NCBI GenBank assembly: GCA_902762655.1
Contig: CACWOZ010000013.1
Location: 1-49,448 of the forward strand
DNA from: an uncultured Bacteroidia bacterium
GTDB lineage: Bacteria > Bacteroidota > Bacteroidia > Bacteroidales > UBA932
Reading direction: 5' to 3'
Length of the DNA: 49,448 bases
The position numbers were made by a program, and so were the translations under genes. Position 1 is the first letter of the stretch. Every line of letters begins with the position of its first letter. This document shows positions 8,496 to 16,864 of the stretch, piece after piece. Under the pieces are notes generated by a model. It did no database searches, was not told the origin of the DNA, and saw only the letters and a program-made list of their open reading frames with translations.

Positions 8496-8526
8496 CCGTG
8501 CGTAAAAAGGCCTGTTTTGCGCACGG
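8496..8526. repeat. Palindrome related to those after yebC
   Basis: CCGTGCGTAAAA and TTTTGCGCACGG form a 12-bp stem with one T.G pair around the 7-base loop AGGCCTG. The inner core and loop match the palindrome at 5030-5068 (loop AAGCCTG) while the outer stem has changed on both arms, which is the pattern of a conserved hairpin family. It sits between the tail-to-tail GntR and GSCFA genes. Confidence 0.6.
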
Positions 8527-8531
8527 GGCGC

Positions 8532-9302
8532 TCAAGGCAGAATGGCTTCGAGGAATCTTTCGAAGATGAGGTTGGCGGCTTCCTCGGTCGGATGGACCTG
8601 GTCGGTGGCGAACCAGCGGTAGTCCCGCAACTCGTCCAGCATTATTTCGTATGCGGGGAAATAGGCGGCGCGTTGCAGACCGGCCGTGGTTTCCAATGCT
8701 GACTGCAAGCCTAGATGAAGGGTCGCCTTGCTGAGAGTATTGAGATGCGCCCCTTCTCCCATGTGCCTGATGGGACTTACGGTAAAGATGAACTCTTTGT
8801 CCGGGTGGGCGGCGATCATGCGGCGCAGCACTGCGGCCACCTGATCTACCGAAAGCATCTCATGCGTAAATTCCCTCGAGGGGCGTTTCAGGCAGTTAGA
8901 TACCACCTCGCCGTTCGATACCAGCTTCCATACCATGGCGGTGCCGAAGGTGATGATGACCTTGTTGCTGCTCTTCCAGATGGCGGATTTCTCTTCCAGA
9001 GACTTGTTCGCATTCAGCAGGAACTCGTCTTCCGTAAGACGGGCGAAAGAAGTGTGATGCCACCAGGAGCAGATTTTCCCTGCACCAGCCCCCATCTCTA
9101 CGCACTCATCCCTGCGGAAGGGAACGCAATAGTCCAGTCGGGCGATGGAATTCGCAATGGAAACCGGATTGTAGACCGTTCCGAACGGGTTCGTACAGAC
9201 ATTGAATCCAGCGGATGCCATGCGCGTGCCCATCTCCGTCGCGAAGCAGCTGCCAAGCACTGCGACCTTGTCGTCCTTGCTTATTTTGATCGGAAATTTC
9301 AT
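8532..9302 (-). CDS. GSCFA domain protein (SGNH-hydrolase-like)
   Basis: A 256-residue protein named for the block GSCFA, seen here as LGSCFATEMGTRM near residue 15, followed by NPFGTVYNPVSIANSI, ITFGTAMVWK, FTVSPIRHMG and a C-terminal DQVHPTEEAANLIFERF. The D-x-x-H pair at the end and the early Ser fit the SGNH/GDSL esterase fold, so a carbohydrate-acyl esterase or related role is likely, but substrate is unknown. I start at the ATG complement 9300-9302, 5 bp from a -7 element; the 19-residue upstream extension runs through the promoter. It is divergent from GH97. Confidence 0.85.
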   Translation of the reverse strand: MKFPIKISKDDKVAVLGSCFATEMGTRMASAGFNVCTNPFGTVYNPVSIANSIARLDYCVPFRRDECVEMGAGAGKICSWWHHTSFARLTEDEFLLNANKSLEEKSAIWKSSNKVIITFGTAMVWKLVSNGEVVSNCLKRPSREFTHEMLSVDQVAAVLRRMIAAHPDKEFIFTVSPIRHMGEGAHLNTLSKATLHLGLQSALETTAGLQRAAYFPAYEIMLDELRDYRWFATDQVHPTEEAANLIFERFLEAILP

Positions 9303-9341
9303 ATTGCAAAAATACCACTCTTTTCCTATATTTGTGCACAA
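9303..9341. promoter_or_regulatory. Divergent promoters with almost no 5' leader
   Basis: Plus strand: TTG at 9304-9306, a 20-bp spacer and TATATTTG at 9327-9334, only 7 bp before the GH97 ATG. Minus strand: TATTTTTG (complement of 9307-9314) ends 4 bp before the GSCFA ATG. Both transcripts would begin at or within a few bases of the start codon, so leaderless translation is likely. Confidence 0.55.
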
Positions 9342-11303
9342 ATGATGAAGACTAACCACATGCTCATTCTGGCCTTTCTTCTGGCGGCAATGCCACTGCA
9401 GGCCAAGGTATACAACGTTAACAGTCCCTCCGGCAAACTTTTACTTTCCGTAAATCCCGGCAGTACAACCGAATGGTCGCTCTCCGTGAACGGGCATCAG
9501 GTAATGGGTCCAGGGCGCATCGCCCTCATCGAGGACGGCATCACTCTCGGCGACAATGCCCGTGTGCAAAGGGCCGTCAAAGGCTCGAAGTCCGAACATA
9601 TCGTCGCCACCTTCTACCGCCAGGCGGAGTTTGACGCCAATTACAACTTCCTGACTCTCAAGATGAAAGGAGGGTATTCTCTGGAATTCAGGGCATACGA
9701 TGACGGCGTCGCCTACCGCTTCGTGACCGAGGGCAAGGGCAGCCGCAAGGTAGAAAACGAGATTGCGGAATTCAATTTCGCGAAGCCTTACAATATGCTT
9801 GTGCCCTATGCCCGTACTTCTAAAAACGACAGATACCGTACTTCTTTCGAGAGCCTGTACGACGAGGTGAATGCCGGCGACGTTGCCAAGGCGGACGGAC
9901 GCCTCGCCTTCATGCCCGTATATGCGGATATAGGCGAGGATGGGCGCCTGCTGCTTACCGAGTCCGACCTCTGGGCGTATCCTGGCATGTTCCTCCGCTC
10001 GACGGAGAAAGGTTTCGAGGCAGAGTTCCCGCCTTACCCCAACGATACCCAGGTTCAGGATGCGAAGTACCTGGACTACCTCAATGTAGTTGATGCCTCC
10101 CGCACATTCCCCTGGCGCATAGTCGCTTACGCTGAAGATGAAAGGGGGCTTGCCGTAAACAACATGGTCTACCAGCTGGCTACCCCCTGCAAACTCGACG
10201 ACATTTCCTGGATCCGCCCCGGACAGTCCACCTGGGACTGGTGGAACGCCTTCCGCCGCCACGGAGTTGACTTCAAAGCAGGCATCAATACCGAGACCTA
10301 CCTCTACGACATCGACTTCGCTGCTAAATACGGCATCCAGTATGTGCTGATCGACGACGGCTGGTACAAGAACAAGAATATCTTCACTCCCATCGATTCG
10401 ATGGATATCCGCAAGATCTGCGACTACGCAACGGAGAAGGGAGTTAAGGTGATTCTCTGGGTGTCGAAGGGCGTGCTCGGTCTCAAACCCGCCAAAGCCT
10501 TCGAGCATTATTCGAAGATGGGCGTCTCCGGCTTCAAGATCGACTTCTTCGATTCGCAGGAGGCTGCCATGGTCAGCCGCATCAACATGTATGCGGAAGA
10601 GGCGGCGAAGTACCATCTCATAGTGGATTTCCACGGGCATTTTAAACCCGTAGGGCTCAACAGGACCTGGCCTAATGTGCTTAACTATGAAGGAGTATTC
10701 GGCCTGGAGAACATGAAATGGTGCAACCCGGACCGCTGCGACATGCCGCGCAACGATGTGATACTGCCTTTCATCCGTCAGGCGGCGGGCGCGATGGACT
10801 ACACACCCGGAGCCCTGCGCAATGCTACGAAGCGCGATTTCCGTGCGGTCAACGAACGGCCGATGAGCCAGGGGACCAGGGCCCATCAACTCGCCTGCTA
10901 CGTGGTATTCGACGAGCCTCTGGCCATGCTCTGCGACTCTCCTTCGGATTATCTGAAAGAAGATGAGACCACCCGCTGGATCACCTCCATCCCCACCGTA
11001 TTCGACCGCACCGAAATCCTTTCCGCGAAGATAGGGGAGTATGTCGTGACGATGCGGGAGAAAGATGGCAAGTACTATGTAGGCGGCCTTACCAACTGGG
11101 AAGCAAGAAAACTGAAATTCGGCCTTGGCTCCCTCCCGGAAGGAAGATGGAAGTTGAAACTCTTTATGGATGGCAAAAATGCTGACACTGTTGCTACCGA
11201 CTACGTCCTGGGCTTCTTCGAGAATGACAGGAAAGAACTGGATTCGGTCGAAATTCCACTCGCACCCGGTGGCGGTTTTGTGATGATTCTGGAAAAGATA
11301 TGA
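9342..11303 (+). CDS. Glycoside hydrolase family 97 (SusB-like alpha-glycosidase)
   Basis: GH97 enzymes hydrolyse alpha-glucosides or alpha-galactosides in the periplasm of Bacteroidota. The 653-residue protein has a signal peptide (MMKTNHMLILAFLLAAMPLQA), an N-terminal beta-sandwich, then the (beta/alpha)8 core with QYVLIDDGWY, VKVILWVSKG, GFKIDFFDSQ, LIVDFHGHFKP, VLNYEGVFGLENMKW and MDYTPGALRN, and a C-terminal beta domain ending APGGGFVMIL. The length fits. The YEGVFGLE and DFHG context looks closest to SusB-type alpha-glucosidases, but whether the enzyme is inverting or retaining needs an alignment. I start at ATG 9342; longer readings are antisense to GSCFA. It overlaps the 5'-nucleotidase start (ATGA). 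Confidence 0.92.
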   Translation: MMKTNHMLILAFLLAAMPLQAKVYNVNSPSGKLLLSVNPGSTTEWSLSVNGHQVMGPGRIALIEDGITLGDNARVQRAVKGSKSEHIVATFYRQAEFDANYNFLTLKMKGGYSLEFRAYDDGVAYRFVTEGKGSRKVENEIAEFNFAKPYNMLVPYARTSKNDRYRTSFESLYDEVNAGDVAKADGRLAFMPVYADIGEDGRLLLTESDLWAYPGMFLRSTEKGFEAEFPPYPNDTQVQDAKYLDYLNVVDASRTFPWRIVAYAEDERGLAVNNMVYQLATPCKLDDISWIRPGQSTWDWWNAFRRHGVDFKAGINTETYLYDIDFAAKYGIQYVLIDDGWYKNKNIFTPIDSMDIRKICDYATEKGVKVILWVSKGVLGLKPAKAFEHYSKMGVSGFKIDFFDSQEAAMVSRINMYAEEAAKYHLIVDFHGHFKPVGLNRTWPNVLNYEGVFGLENMKWCNPDRCDMPRNDVILPFIRQAAGAMDYTPGALRNATKRDFRAVNERPMSQGTRAHQLACYVVFDEPLAMLCDSPSDYLKEDETTRWITSIPTVFDRTEILSAKIGEYVVTMREKDGKYYVGGLTNWEARKLKFGLGSLPEGRWKLKLFMDGKNADTVATDYVLGFFENDRKELDSVEIPLAPGGGFVMILEKI

Positions 11304-13030
11304 TAATGAAGAAGATACCTCTTGTTCTAACTGTCCTGATCCTGGCCTCATGCGGGCCCAGGGACGGCGTGCATACACTCCACCTGCTTACCACGAACGA
11401 CGTGCACGGCCGCTGGTTCGATTCCACGTATGTGCAGAAAGGCACCAGGCAGAGCCTCATGGCCGTCAATTACTATGTGGACAGCATCCGCACCGCCGAC
11501 GGCGCAGAGAATGTGATGCTGATAGATGCTGGAGACTGCCTGCAGGGCGACAATGCAAGTTACTACTACAACTACGTGGATACCAAGCCCGAGCACTTGT
11601 TTACCAGGCTTGCATCCTACATGAAATATGATGCTGTAACCGTGGGTAACCACGACGTCGAGACCGGCCATGCCGTCTACGACAGGGTCTCCCGCGAACT
11701 CAAGCGCCACGGCATCCCTTTCCTCGGAGGCAACGCCATCCGCAACGACAACGGCAAACCCTATTTCCAACTATACAAAACCTTCAAGCGCGCCGGACTC
11801 AAGGTGCTGGTGCTCGGCTATACCAACGCCAACAATCCGGCCTGGATGGACGAGAGTCTTTGGAGCGGGATGCATTTCGAGAGCCTCATTCCCAAGGTGC
11901 AGGAAGATGTCAACCGCCTGATGGCCAGGGAGAAACCGCAGGTGGTGATAGTCTCGGTGCACTCTGCAACGGGAGATGGCAACGGCCGGATCCTGGAGGC
12001 GCAGGGCCTGGATCTCTTCAATTCGCTGAAAGGAGTGGACTTTGTGGTATGTTCACACGACCACCACGAATTCACTGCCTGCAACGACACCATCGCGATC
12101 ATCAATACCGGCAACCGCGCCAAGTTCCTTGGTCACGGTGTAATCTCGGTGGAAATCAAGGACGGCAAGGTGGCTGGCAAGGCCATCAGTTCCGGACTGA
12201 TCCCTGTTGACAAGCGCAGGACCGATGCAGCCATGCGGGAGGTTTTCCACAGCGATTATCTCGCCGTCAAGGAGTTCTCCAACAAAGAGATAGGTGCGCT
12301 GGCGATGGACCTCCGCACCCGCGACGCATACTCGGGAATGTGCGACTACGTGAACCTTATCCATACCGTCTCCCTTAAGGGCGGTGATGCACAGATATCC
12401 TTCGCTGCGCCCCTCACCTACAACAGCACGGTGCGCGCCGGCATCCTTATCTACAACGACCTTTTCACCATATATCCCTTTGAGAATCAACTCTATACCA
12501 TGCGACTGACCGGCCGCGAGATTAAGGGATATCTGGAGTACTCCTATTCGAAATGGCTGGCTGAACCGGGAGGTGAGCATCTATTGAATATAGTGAAACG
12601 CAACGACCCCCGCAATAATCAGGAAGGGTGGTCGTTCGTGGGCAGGCCCTACAACTTCGATTCAGCGGCAGGAATAAACTATACCGTGGATGTCACCAAG
12701 CCCGCAGGGGAGAGGATAAGCATCTCGAGCCTTGCTGACGGCAGTGCTTTCGATCCTGACGCTGAATACATTGCTGCCATGACTTCCTACCGAGCCAGCG
12801 GTGCAGGCGGCATACTGACGGAAGGTGCAGGCATCCCGGAGGCAGAACTGGAGAAACGCATCATCCACAGATATCCGGAAATCCGCGAACTGCTCTACGG
12901 TTTTATAAATGAGTACGGCCTTATAGACGGTACAGCTATCTACGACACGAAGCGTAATGGGGAATGGAAATTCATCCCTGATGATATTGCTTCTCAGGGG
13001 ATTGCAAAAGATCTCGGACTACTGTTCTAG
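11300..13030 (+). CDS. Lipoprotein 5'-nucleotidase / UDP-sugar hydrolase family
   Basis: A 576-residue UshA-like enzyme that would dephosphorylate extracellular nucleotides. It has a lipoprotein signal (VLTVLILASCG, lipobox Cys near 18) and an N-terminal metallophosphatase domain with all metal motifs: TTNDVHG, DAGDCLQG, GNHDVE, VSVHS and CSHDHHE. The C-terminal 5'-nucleotidase domain follows (NSTVRAGILIYNDLFTIYPF, TGREIKGYLEYS, ASGAGG). In many Bacteroidota these two domains are separate genes; here they are one. Its stop overlaps that of ffh on the other strand in the shared CTAG at 13027-13030. ATG 11306 is an alternative start. Confidence 0.9.
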   Translation: MIMKKIPLVLTVLILASCGPRDGVHTLHLLTTNDVHGRWFDSTYVQKGTRQSLMAVNYYVDSIRTADGAENVMLIDAGDCLQGDNASYYYNYVDTKPEHLFTRLASYMKYDAVTVGNHDVETGHAVYDRVSRELKRHGIPFLGGNAIRNDNGKPYFQLYKTFKRAGLKVLVLGYTNANNPAWMDESLWSGMHFESLIPKVQEDVNRLMAREKPQVVIVSVHSATGDGNGRILEAQGLDLFNSLKGVDFVVCSHDHHEFTACNDTIAIINTGNRAKFLGHGVISVEIKDGKVAGKAISSGLIPVDKRRTDAAMREVFHSDYLAVKEFSNKEIGALAMDLRTRDAYSGMCDYVNLIHTVSLKGGDAQISFAAPLTYNSTVRAGILIYNDLFTIYPFENQLYTMRLTGREIKGYLEYSYSKWLAEPGGEHLLNIVKRNDPRNNQEGWSFVGRPYNFDSAAGINYTVDVTKPAGERISISSLADGSAFDPDAEYIAAMTSYRASGAGGILTEGAGIPEAELEKRIIHRYPEIRELLYGFINEYGLIDGTAIYDTKRNGEWKFIPDDIASQGIAKDLGLLF

Positions 13031-14349
13031 CCCCTGAAATTTTTAAGCCGCTGGGCGAGGGATCCGTCCACGGCCATCTTCATCATCTTGCGGGAGCCTT
13101 CGAACTGCTTGAGCAGTTTGTTGACATCCTCCACCGAGGTGCCGCTTCCGGCAGCAATCCTGCGGCGACGGCTTCCGTTGATGGCTTCCGGATGCTCGCG
13201 TTCGAAGGGCGTCATGGAGTGATAGATGGCCTCGGTGCTCTTGAAGGCCTTGTCGTTGTCGATGTCAACATCCTTCATGGCCTTGCCCATGCCCGGGATC
13301 ATCGATGCCAGGTCCTTGATGTCTCCCATCTTGCGCACCTGCTGTATCTGGTTGTAGAAGTCGTTCAGGTTGAACTGGTTCCTGGCGAGTTTCTTGCGCG
13401 TTTCACGCATCTCCTTCTCGTCCACGGCCTGCTGGGCCTTCTCCACGAGCGAAACGACATCTCCCATGCCCAGGATGCGGTCCGCGATACGGGCGGGATA
13501 GAATATGTCGAGGGCTTCCATCTTCTCGCCGGTCGAGACGAACTTGATGGGCTTGCCCGTGACCGCCTTGATGGAAAGGGCCGCACCTCCGCGGGTGTCA
13601 CCGTCGAGTTTGGTAATCACCACTCCGTCGTAGTCGATAGCCTCGTTGAACGCGAGGGCGGACGCCACGGCATCCTGGCCGGTCATCGCATCCACTACGA
13701 AGAGACTCTCGGTAGGCTTGACGGCATCGTTCATGGTGCGGATCTCGTCCATAAGCTCCTGGTCGACGCTCAGACGGCCGGCAGTATCGACGATGATGAC
13801 GCTGTAGCCTTGTTGGCCGCCCTGGGAAATGGCTGCCTTAGCGACCTTGACAGGGTCCTTCTCTCCTTCGAGCGAGAATACCGGCACTTGTATCTGCTCC
13901 GCCAGGGTCTTCAACTGGTCGATTGCCGCGGGGCGGAAAGTGTCGCATGCGGCGAGCATGACCTTGATGCCCTTGCGCTTGAGCCAGAGGGCGAGTTTGC
14001 CGCTGAATGTAGTCTTTCCGGAACCGTTCAGGCCGGCCACCAGCACCACTGCGGGATTGCCTTTGATGTTGATTTCAGCTGCGTCGCTGCCCATGAAATC
14101 GGCGAGTTCGTCGTGGACGATCTTCACCATCATCTGCTGTGGTTTGACCGCGGTCAGCACGCCTGTGCCTATGGCCTTGGTCTTCACCCTGTCGCAGAAT
14201 TCCTTGGCGACTTTATAGTTTACGTCTGCGTCAAGGAGCGCCCTGCGGACATCCTTGAGAGTCTCCGCGACGTTAACTTCGGTTATTTTGCCTTCTCCTT
14301 TGAGGATCTTGAAGGACTTTTCGAGCCTTTCGGATAAGTTTTCGAACAT
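13027..14349 (-). CDS. ffh: Signal recognition particle protein Ffh (SRP54)
   Basis: Ffh binds the signal sequence of nascent membrane proteins and, with SRP RNA and FtsY, targets them to the membrane. The 440-residue protein has the N domain, the G domain with GLNGSGKTTFSGKLA (P-loop, near 105), DTFRPAAIDQLK, DTAGRLSVD, TKLDGDTRGGAAL and the GEKMEAL closing motif, and the Met-rich M domain with MIPGMGKAM, NGSRRRRIAAGSG. All elements are intact. The start at 14349 (MFENLSERLEKSF) is the family start; the longer reading would include the promoter. It is convergent with the 5'-nucleotidase gene. Confidence 0.97.
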   Translation of the reverse strand: MFENLSERLEKSFKILKGEGKITEVNVAETLKDVRRALLDADVNYKVAKEFCDRVKTKAIGTGVLTAVKPQQMMVKIVHDELADFMGSDAAEINIKGNPAVVLVAGLNGSGKTTFSGKLALWLKRKGIKVMLAACDTFRPAAIDQLKTLAEQIQVPVFSLEGEKDPVKVAKAAISQGGQQGYSVIIVDTAGRLSVDQELMDEIRTMNDAVKPTESLFVVDAMTGQDAVASALAFNEAIDYDGVVITKLDGDTRGGAALSIKAVTGKPIKFVSTGEKMEALDIFYPARIADRILGMGDVVSLVEKAQQAVDEKEMRETRKKLARNQFNLNDFYNQIQQVRKMGDIKDLASMIPGMGKAMKDVDIDNDKAFKSTEAIYHSMTPFEREHPEAINGSRRRRIAAGSGTSVEDVNKLLKQFEGSRKMMKMAVDGSLAQRLKNFRG

Positions 14350-14357
14350 AATGGGTA

Positions 14358-14389
14358 CAAAAATACTCAAAAAAAGCGAATCTCGCCAA
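14358..14389 (-). promoter_or_regulatory. Promoter of ffh
   Basis: On the minus strand TTG (complement of 14387-14389), a 21-bp spacer and TATTTTTG (complement of 14358-14365) match the Bacteroidota consensus, 8 bp before the ffh ATG. Confidence 0.6.
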
Positions 14390-14413
14390 CACATAACCAA
14401 CACTTAAAAACTA

Positions 14414-14839
14414 ATGAAAAAAATTCTTCCCAAAATGATCGAGTTACTCGTGCGTTTCTATTCCGGAAACACAGAGCCGTCCCAGCGCATGGTAAATGAA
14501 AGGATCTCCAGGAAATTCAACCTGTGGGTGGCGGAGAAAAAATATTGCAGTCCCGATATTCCTCTGTCGGCCGTGGCCGAGGAATTCGGAGTGTCCGAAG
14601 AGGAACTATCCTACTATTTCTCTACCGTGGTCGGAAGCCGGTTCTCCACCATACGCAAGCGCCTGCGCCTCGAGGAGGCCCGGCGTCTGATTAATGAAAA
14701 CCCGGAGATGAAACTTATCCATGTGGCAAATCGTGTGGGAATCAGGGACAAATGTAATTTCCGCCGCCAGTTCAAGGAGGTGTACGGATACTCGCCAAGT
14801 GAGTGGCAGGAAGAATGCATGAAAGATAAGGAAATATAG
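14414..14839 (+). CDS. AraC-family DNA-binding domain protein
   Basis: A 141-residue protein made essentially of one AraC-type double helix-turn-helix. The first HTH reads SAVAEEFGVSEEELSYYFSTVVG, cut by FSTIRKRLRLEEARRLI, and the second HTH is VANRVGIRDKCNFRRQFKEVYGYSPSEWQ. About 35 basic residues precede the domain and there is no effector domain, so it resembles stand-alone AraC regulators of Bacteroidota with unknown signals. It is divergent from ffh and has no obvious operon partner, so its target cannot be guessed. Confidence 0.85.
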   Translation: MKKILPKMIELLVRFYSGNTEPSQRMVNERISRKFNLWVAEKKYCSPDIPLSAVAEEFGVSEEELSYYFSTVVGSRFSTIRKRLRLEEARRLINENPEMKLIHVANRVGIRDKCNFRRQFKEVYGYSPSEWQEECMKDKEI

Positions 14840-14894
14840 AACAACGTTTATATGCCGGGGCGCATCCGCGCACTGGCACGGATGCAGGACAGCC

Positions 14895-14927
14895 TTGCGT
14901 CCATATGAAAAAATATTGCTATCTTTG
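14895..14927 (+). promoter_or_regulatory. Promoter of the CNNM/CBS gene
   Basis: TATCTTTG at 14920-14927 is an exact -7 match, with TTG at 14895-14897 (spacer 22, slightly long). The ATG follows 10 bp after the -7 box. Confidence 0.5.
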
Positions 14928-14937
14928 AAAGATATTT

Positions 14938-16017
14938 ATGACACAGGCAAGTTTTATATTCCTTCTGCTTCTCGACCTTTTCCTGACGGTCGGGATTTCC
15001 TTTTTGTGCTCCATCCTGGAGTCCGTGCTGATGTCCACCCCGCTTTCCTATATCATCATGCGCGAGGAAGAAGGGTACAAGCCCGCAACTCTCTTCAAGA
15101 AATACAAGACGGATATCGACCGTCCCATCGCAGCCATCCTGGCAATGAACACGATAGCGAATACCTTCGGGGCATCCCTTGTGGGTGTGCTCACGGCCAG
15201 GGCTTTCGGCAGCACCTGGGTCGGCTGGATGTCCGCACTCACCACTCTCCTCATACTTGTCTGCTCGGAAATCATCCCCAAGACCATCGGCACCAGCAAG
15301 TACCGCAGCCTGATGGGCTTCACCACCAGGGGAATCACGGTCCTGCAGGTGATGATGTATCCTTTCGTAGAGTTGATGCGTTTCGTGGGCAGCCGCTTTG
15401 CGGGAGATGAGGATGAGGCCTCTGTCAGCCGCGAGGAGGTGTCGGCCCTCGCGAACGTTGGAGAAGAGGAGGGAGTCATCGACCGCAGCGAGAACAAGGT
15501 GATCCAGAACATCATAAAACTCGATAACGTAAAGGCTTACGAGGCCATGACGCCCCGCGTGGTCTGCTCCGTCGCCCCGGAATCGATGACCCTGAAGGAG
15601 TATTTCGAGGCCGATGAGTTCGAGCACCATTCACGTATCCCGGTGTATGCCGAAAGTCCCGAATACATCACCGGCTACATCCTTCGCGATGATGCACTGG
15701 AAGATCTGGCAGAGGACCAGTTCAACAAGACACTCAAGGAACTCCGGCGGGATATTTCTTTCTTCAACGAAGAGACTTCTCTGGCGGACATCTGGGAAAA
15801 ACTCCTGAAGAGCCGGGAGCAGATGGCCTTGATTATCGATGATTATGGCTGCTTCGAGGGCATTCTTACGCTGGAAGATATCATCGAGACCATCTTCGGT
15901 CTGGAGATAATGGACGAGATGGATGAGGTGAGCGATATGCAGGAATACGCGAAGGAACGCTGGAAAAAGCGTCAGAAACGCTACCGTAAGGTCAGCATTC
16001 CAGTGGAAAAGGCCTGA
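14938..16017 (+). CDS. CNNM/CBS-domain membrane protein (hemolysin/CorC family)
   Basis: A 359-residue member of the CNNM (DUF21) family, associated with Mg2+/Co2+ homeostasis. The N-terminal CNNM domain has about four membrane segments (ASFIFLLLLDLFLTVGISFL, IAAILAMNTIANTFGASLVG, ALTTLLILVCSEIIPKTIG). The linker ENKVIQNIIKLDNVKAYEAMTPR precedes two CBS motifs ending ALIIDDYGCFEGILTLEDIIETIFG. It lacks the usual C-terminal CorC/HlyC domain of about 80 residues and instead ends in a basic tail. A short subclass without that domain is known. No neighbour suggests a special role. Confidence 0.88.
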   Translation: MTQASFIFLLLLDLFLTVGISFLCSILESVLMSTPLSYIIMREEEGYKPATLFKKYKTDIDRPIAAILAMNTIANTFGASLVGVLTARAFGSTWVGWMSALTTLLILVCSEIIPKTIGTSKYRSLMGFTTRGITVLQVMMYPFVELMRFVGSRFAGDEDEASVSREEVSALANVGEEEGVIDRSENKVIQNIIKLDNVKAYEAMTPRVVCSVAPESMTLKEYFEADEFEHHSRIPVYAESPEYITGYILRDDALEDLAEDQFNKTLKELRRDISFFNEETSLADIWEKLLKSREQMALIIDDYGCFEGILTLEDIIETIFGLEIMDEMDEVSDMQEYAKERWKKRQKRYRKVSIPVEKA

Positions 16018-16056
16018 ATTGTTTTAGGGATCTGACGCATTTTGCAAAATTTTTAC

Positions 16057-16064
16057 TATTTTTG
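16057..16064 (+). promoter_or_regulatory. -7 element before the coiled-coil/zapA operon
   Basis: TATTTTTG is an exact TAnnTTTG match 28 bp before the ATG at 16093; the -33 element is weak. Confidence 0.45.
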
Positions 16065-16092
16065 TATTCTGTAGGTCCAGAAACCCTTGTTT

Positions 16093-16362
16093 ATGCTCGA
16101 AGATGTCCGCACATACGTCAATCGTTTGATCGCCCTATATGAAGGTGAAAAAAAACGTGCTGACGATACCGTGGCTCTTCTTGCTGCCAGCAGAGAGGAA
16201 GTGGAGTCCTGCAAAAAGCAGATTGCTGAATTAAACAGACAGATAGATAATCAGAGGCTTACAAGCGCCTTCTCCGCCGAAGGTGGCAATCCCGAAGCCA
16301 AGCGGCGCTTGACCAAACTGATTGCGGAAATTGACAAGTGTATCGAATTGCTTGAGGCTTGA
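16093..16362 (+). CDS. Small coiled-coil protein upstream of zapA
   Basis: An 89-residue acidic/basic protein. Residues about 5-60 are predicted coiled coil (NRLIALYEGEKKRADDTVALL, then a run of E/K/Q-rich heptads), and a second helix (KRRLTKLIAEIDKCIELLEA) closes the protein. I do not recognise a named domain. The gene ends 1 bp before zapA starts, and a short coiled-coil gene in this position is common in Bacteroidota, so a part in divisome assembly, perhaps ZapB-like, is plausible but unproven. ATG 16093 is preferred over the TTG at 16087. Confidence 0.7.
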   Translation: MLEDVRTYVNRLIALYEGEKKRADDTVALLAASREEVESCKKQIAELNRQIDNQRLTSAFSAEGGNPEAKRRLTKLIAEIDKCIELLEA

Positions 16363-16363
16363 T

Positions 16364-16657
16364 ATGGAACAGAAAGTAAATCTTGTCATAGCGGGAAGGC
16401 AGTTTCAACTGAAGGCGAATACTCCGGAAATGGAGCAGTCGATGCGTATCGCTGCGGAAGACATCAATAAGATGCTCGACCGCTACACCGAAAAGTATCC
16501 CGACAAAGAACTCGTTGAAATGTTGCTTTTCGTCACTTTGACGCAGGCTGTTTCCAGAATCGATGTCTTGAAGAAACTGAATGAGATCACTGCCGAAGGC
16601 GCGAAGTTGGCCGGCGATCTTTCCGAATATCTGAAGAATATAGAACCCGACCGTTAG
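16364..16657 (+). CDS. zapA: Cell division protein ZapA
   Basis: ZapA bundles FtsZ filaments at the division ring. The 97-residue protein has the typical start QKVNLVIAGRQFQLKANTPEMEQSMRIAAEDINKML, followed by a long C-terminal helix for tetramerisation (SRIDVLKKLNEITAEGAKL...). I start at 16364, 1 bp after the previous stop. The last bases of the gene, including the stop, form one arm of the closing stem of the downstream 6S-like RNA. Order coiled-coil gene, zapA, 6S RNA, rny matches what is known for the phylum. Confidence 0.88.
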   Translation: MEQKVNLVIAGRQFQLKANTPEMEQSMRIAAEDINKMLDRYTEKYPDKELVEMLLFVTLTQAVSRIDVLKKLNEITAEGAKLAGDLSEYLKNIEPDR

Positions 16658-16795
16658 TCCGTCCTTGCTGAAACAAAACAAGTTCCACGGAACCGGGTGT
16701 ACTCGAGCCGAGGATGGCAGGCCTGCCCGACAGGAAGCCAGATACGGAGCGGAGCCCAAATCTTACAGAAATTATTTTCTGCTATGGACTGACGG
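16651..16795 (+). ncRNA. ssrS: Probable 6S RNA
   Basis: Between zapA and rny a non-coding stretch is closed by a 10-bp stem: CCGTTAGTCC (16651-16660) with GGACTGACGG (16786-16795), one G.U pair. Inside lie GC-rich arms (for example GGCAGGCCTGCC near 16715) and an A/T-rich opposite strand (near 16760-16780), the open-bubble layout of 6S RNA, which binds and inhibits housekeeping RNA polymerase. A strong terminator follows. 6S genes beside zapA are known in several phyla. The exact 5' end is uncertain and may lie after the zapA stop. Confidence 0.62.
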
Positions 16796-16803
16796 TCTTT
16801 CAT

Positions 16804-16841
16804 ACAGCATCTGCATGATGAGTGCGGATGCTGTTTTGTTT
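16804..16841 (+). terminator. Rho-independent terminator after the 6S-like RNA
   Basis: ACAGCATCTGCA (16804-16815) pairs with TGCGGATGCTGT (16823-16834), 12 bp with one T.G, a 7-base loop, then TTTGTTT. It lies between the RNA and rny. Confidence 0.75.
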
Positions 16842-16864
16842 GACATACTAAAACACTATATACT

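Noticed and set aside
8715-9341. N-terminal extension of the GH97 gene
   Set aside because: This part is antisense to GSCFA; a normal signal peptide begins at 9342 right after a promoter.
9441-11378. 645-residue minus-strand open frame
   Set aside because: Antisense to the clear GH97 gene; no recognisable domain, and His/Val/Gly-rich composition marks it as a shadow.
13192-14337. 381-residue plus-strand frame opposite ffh
   Set aside because: Ffh is unmistakable on the minus strand; this frame is its shadow.
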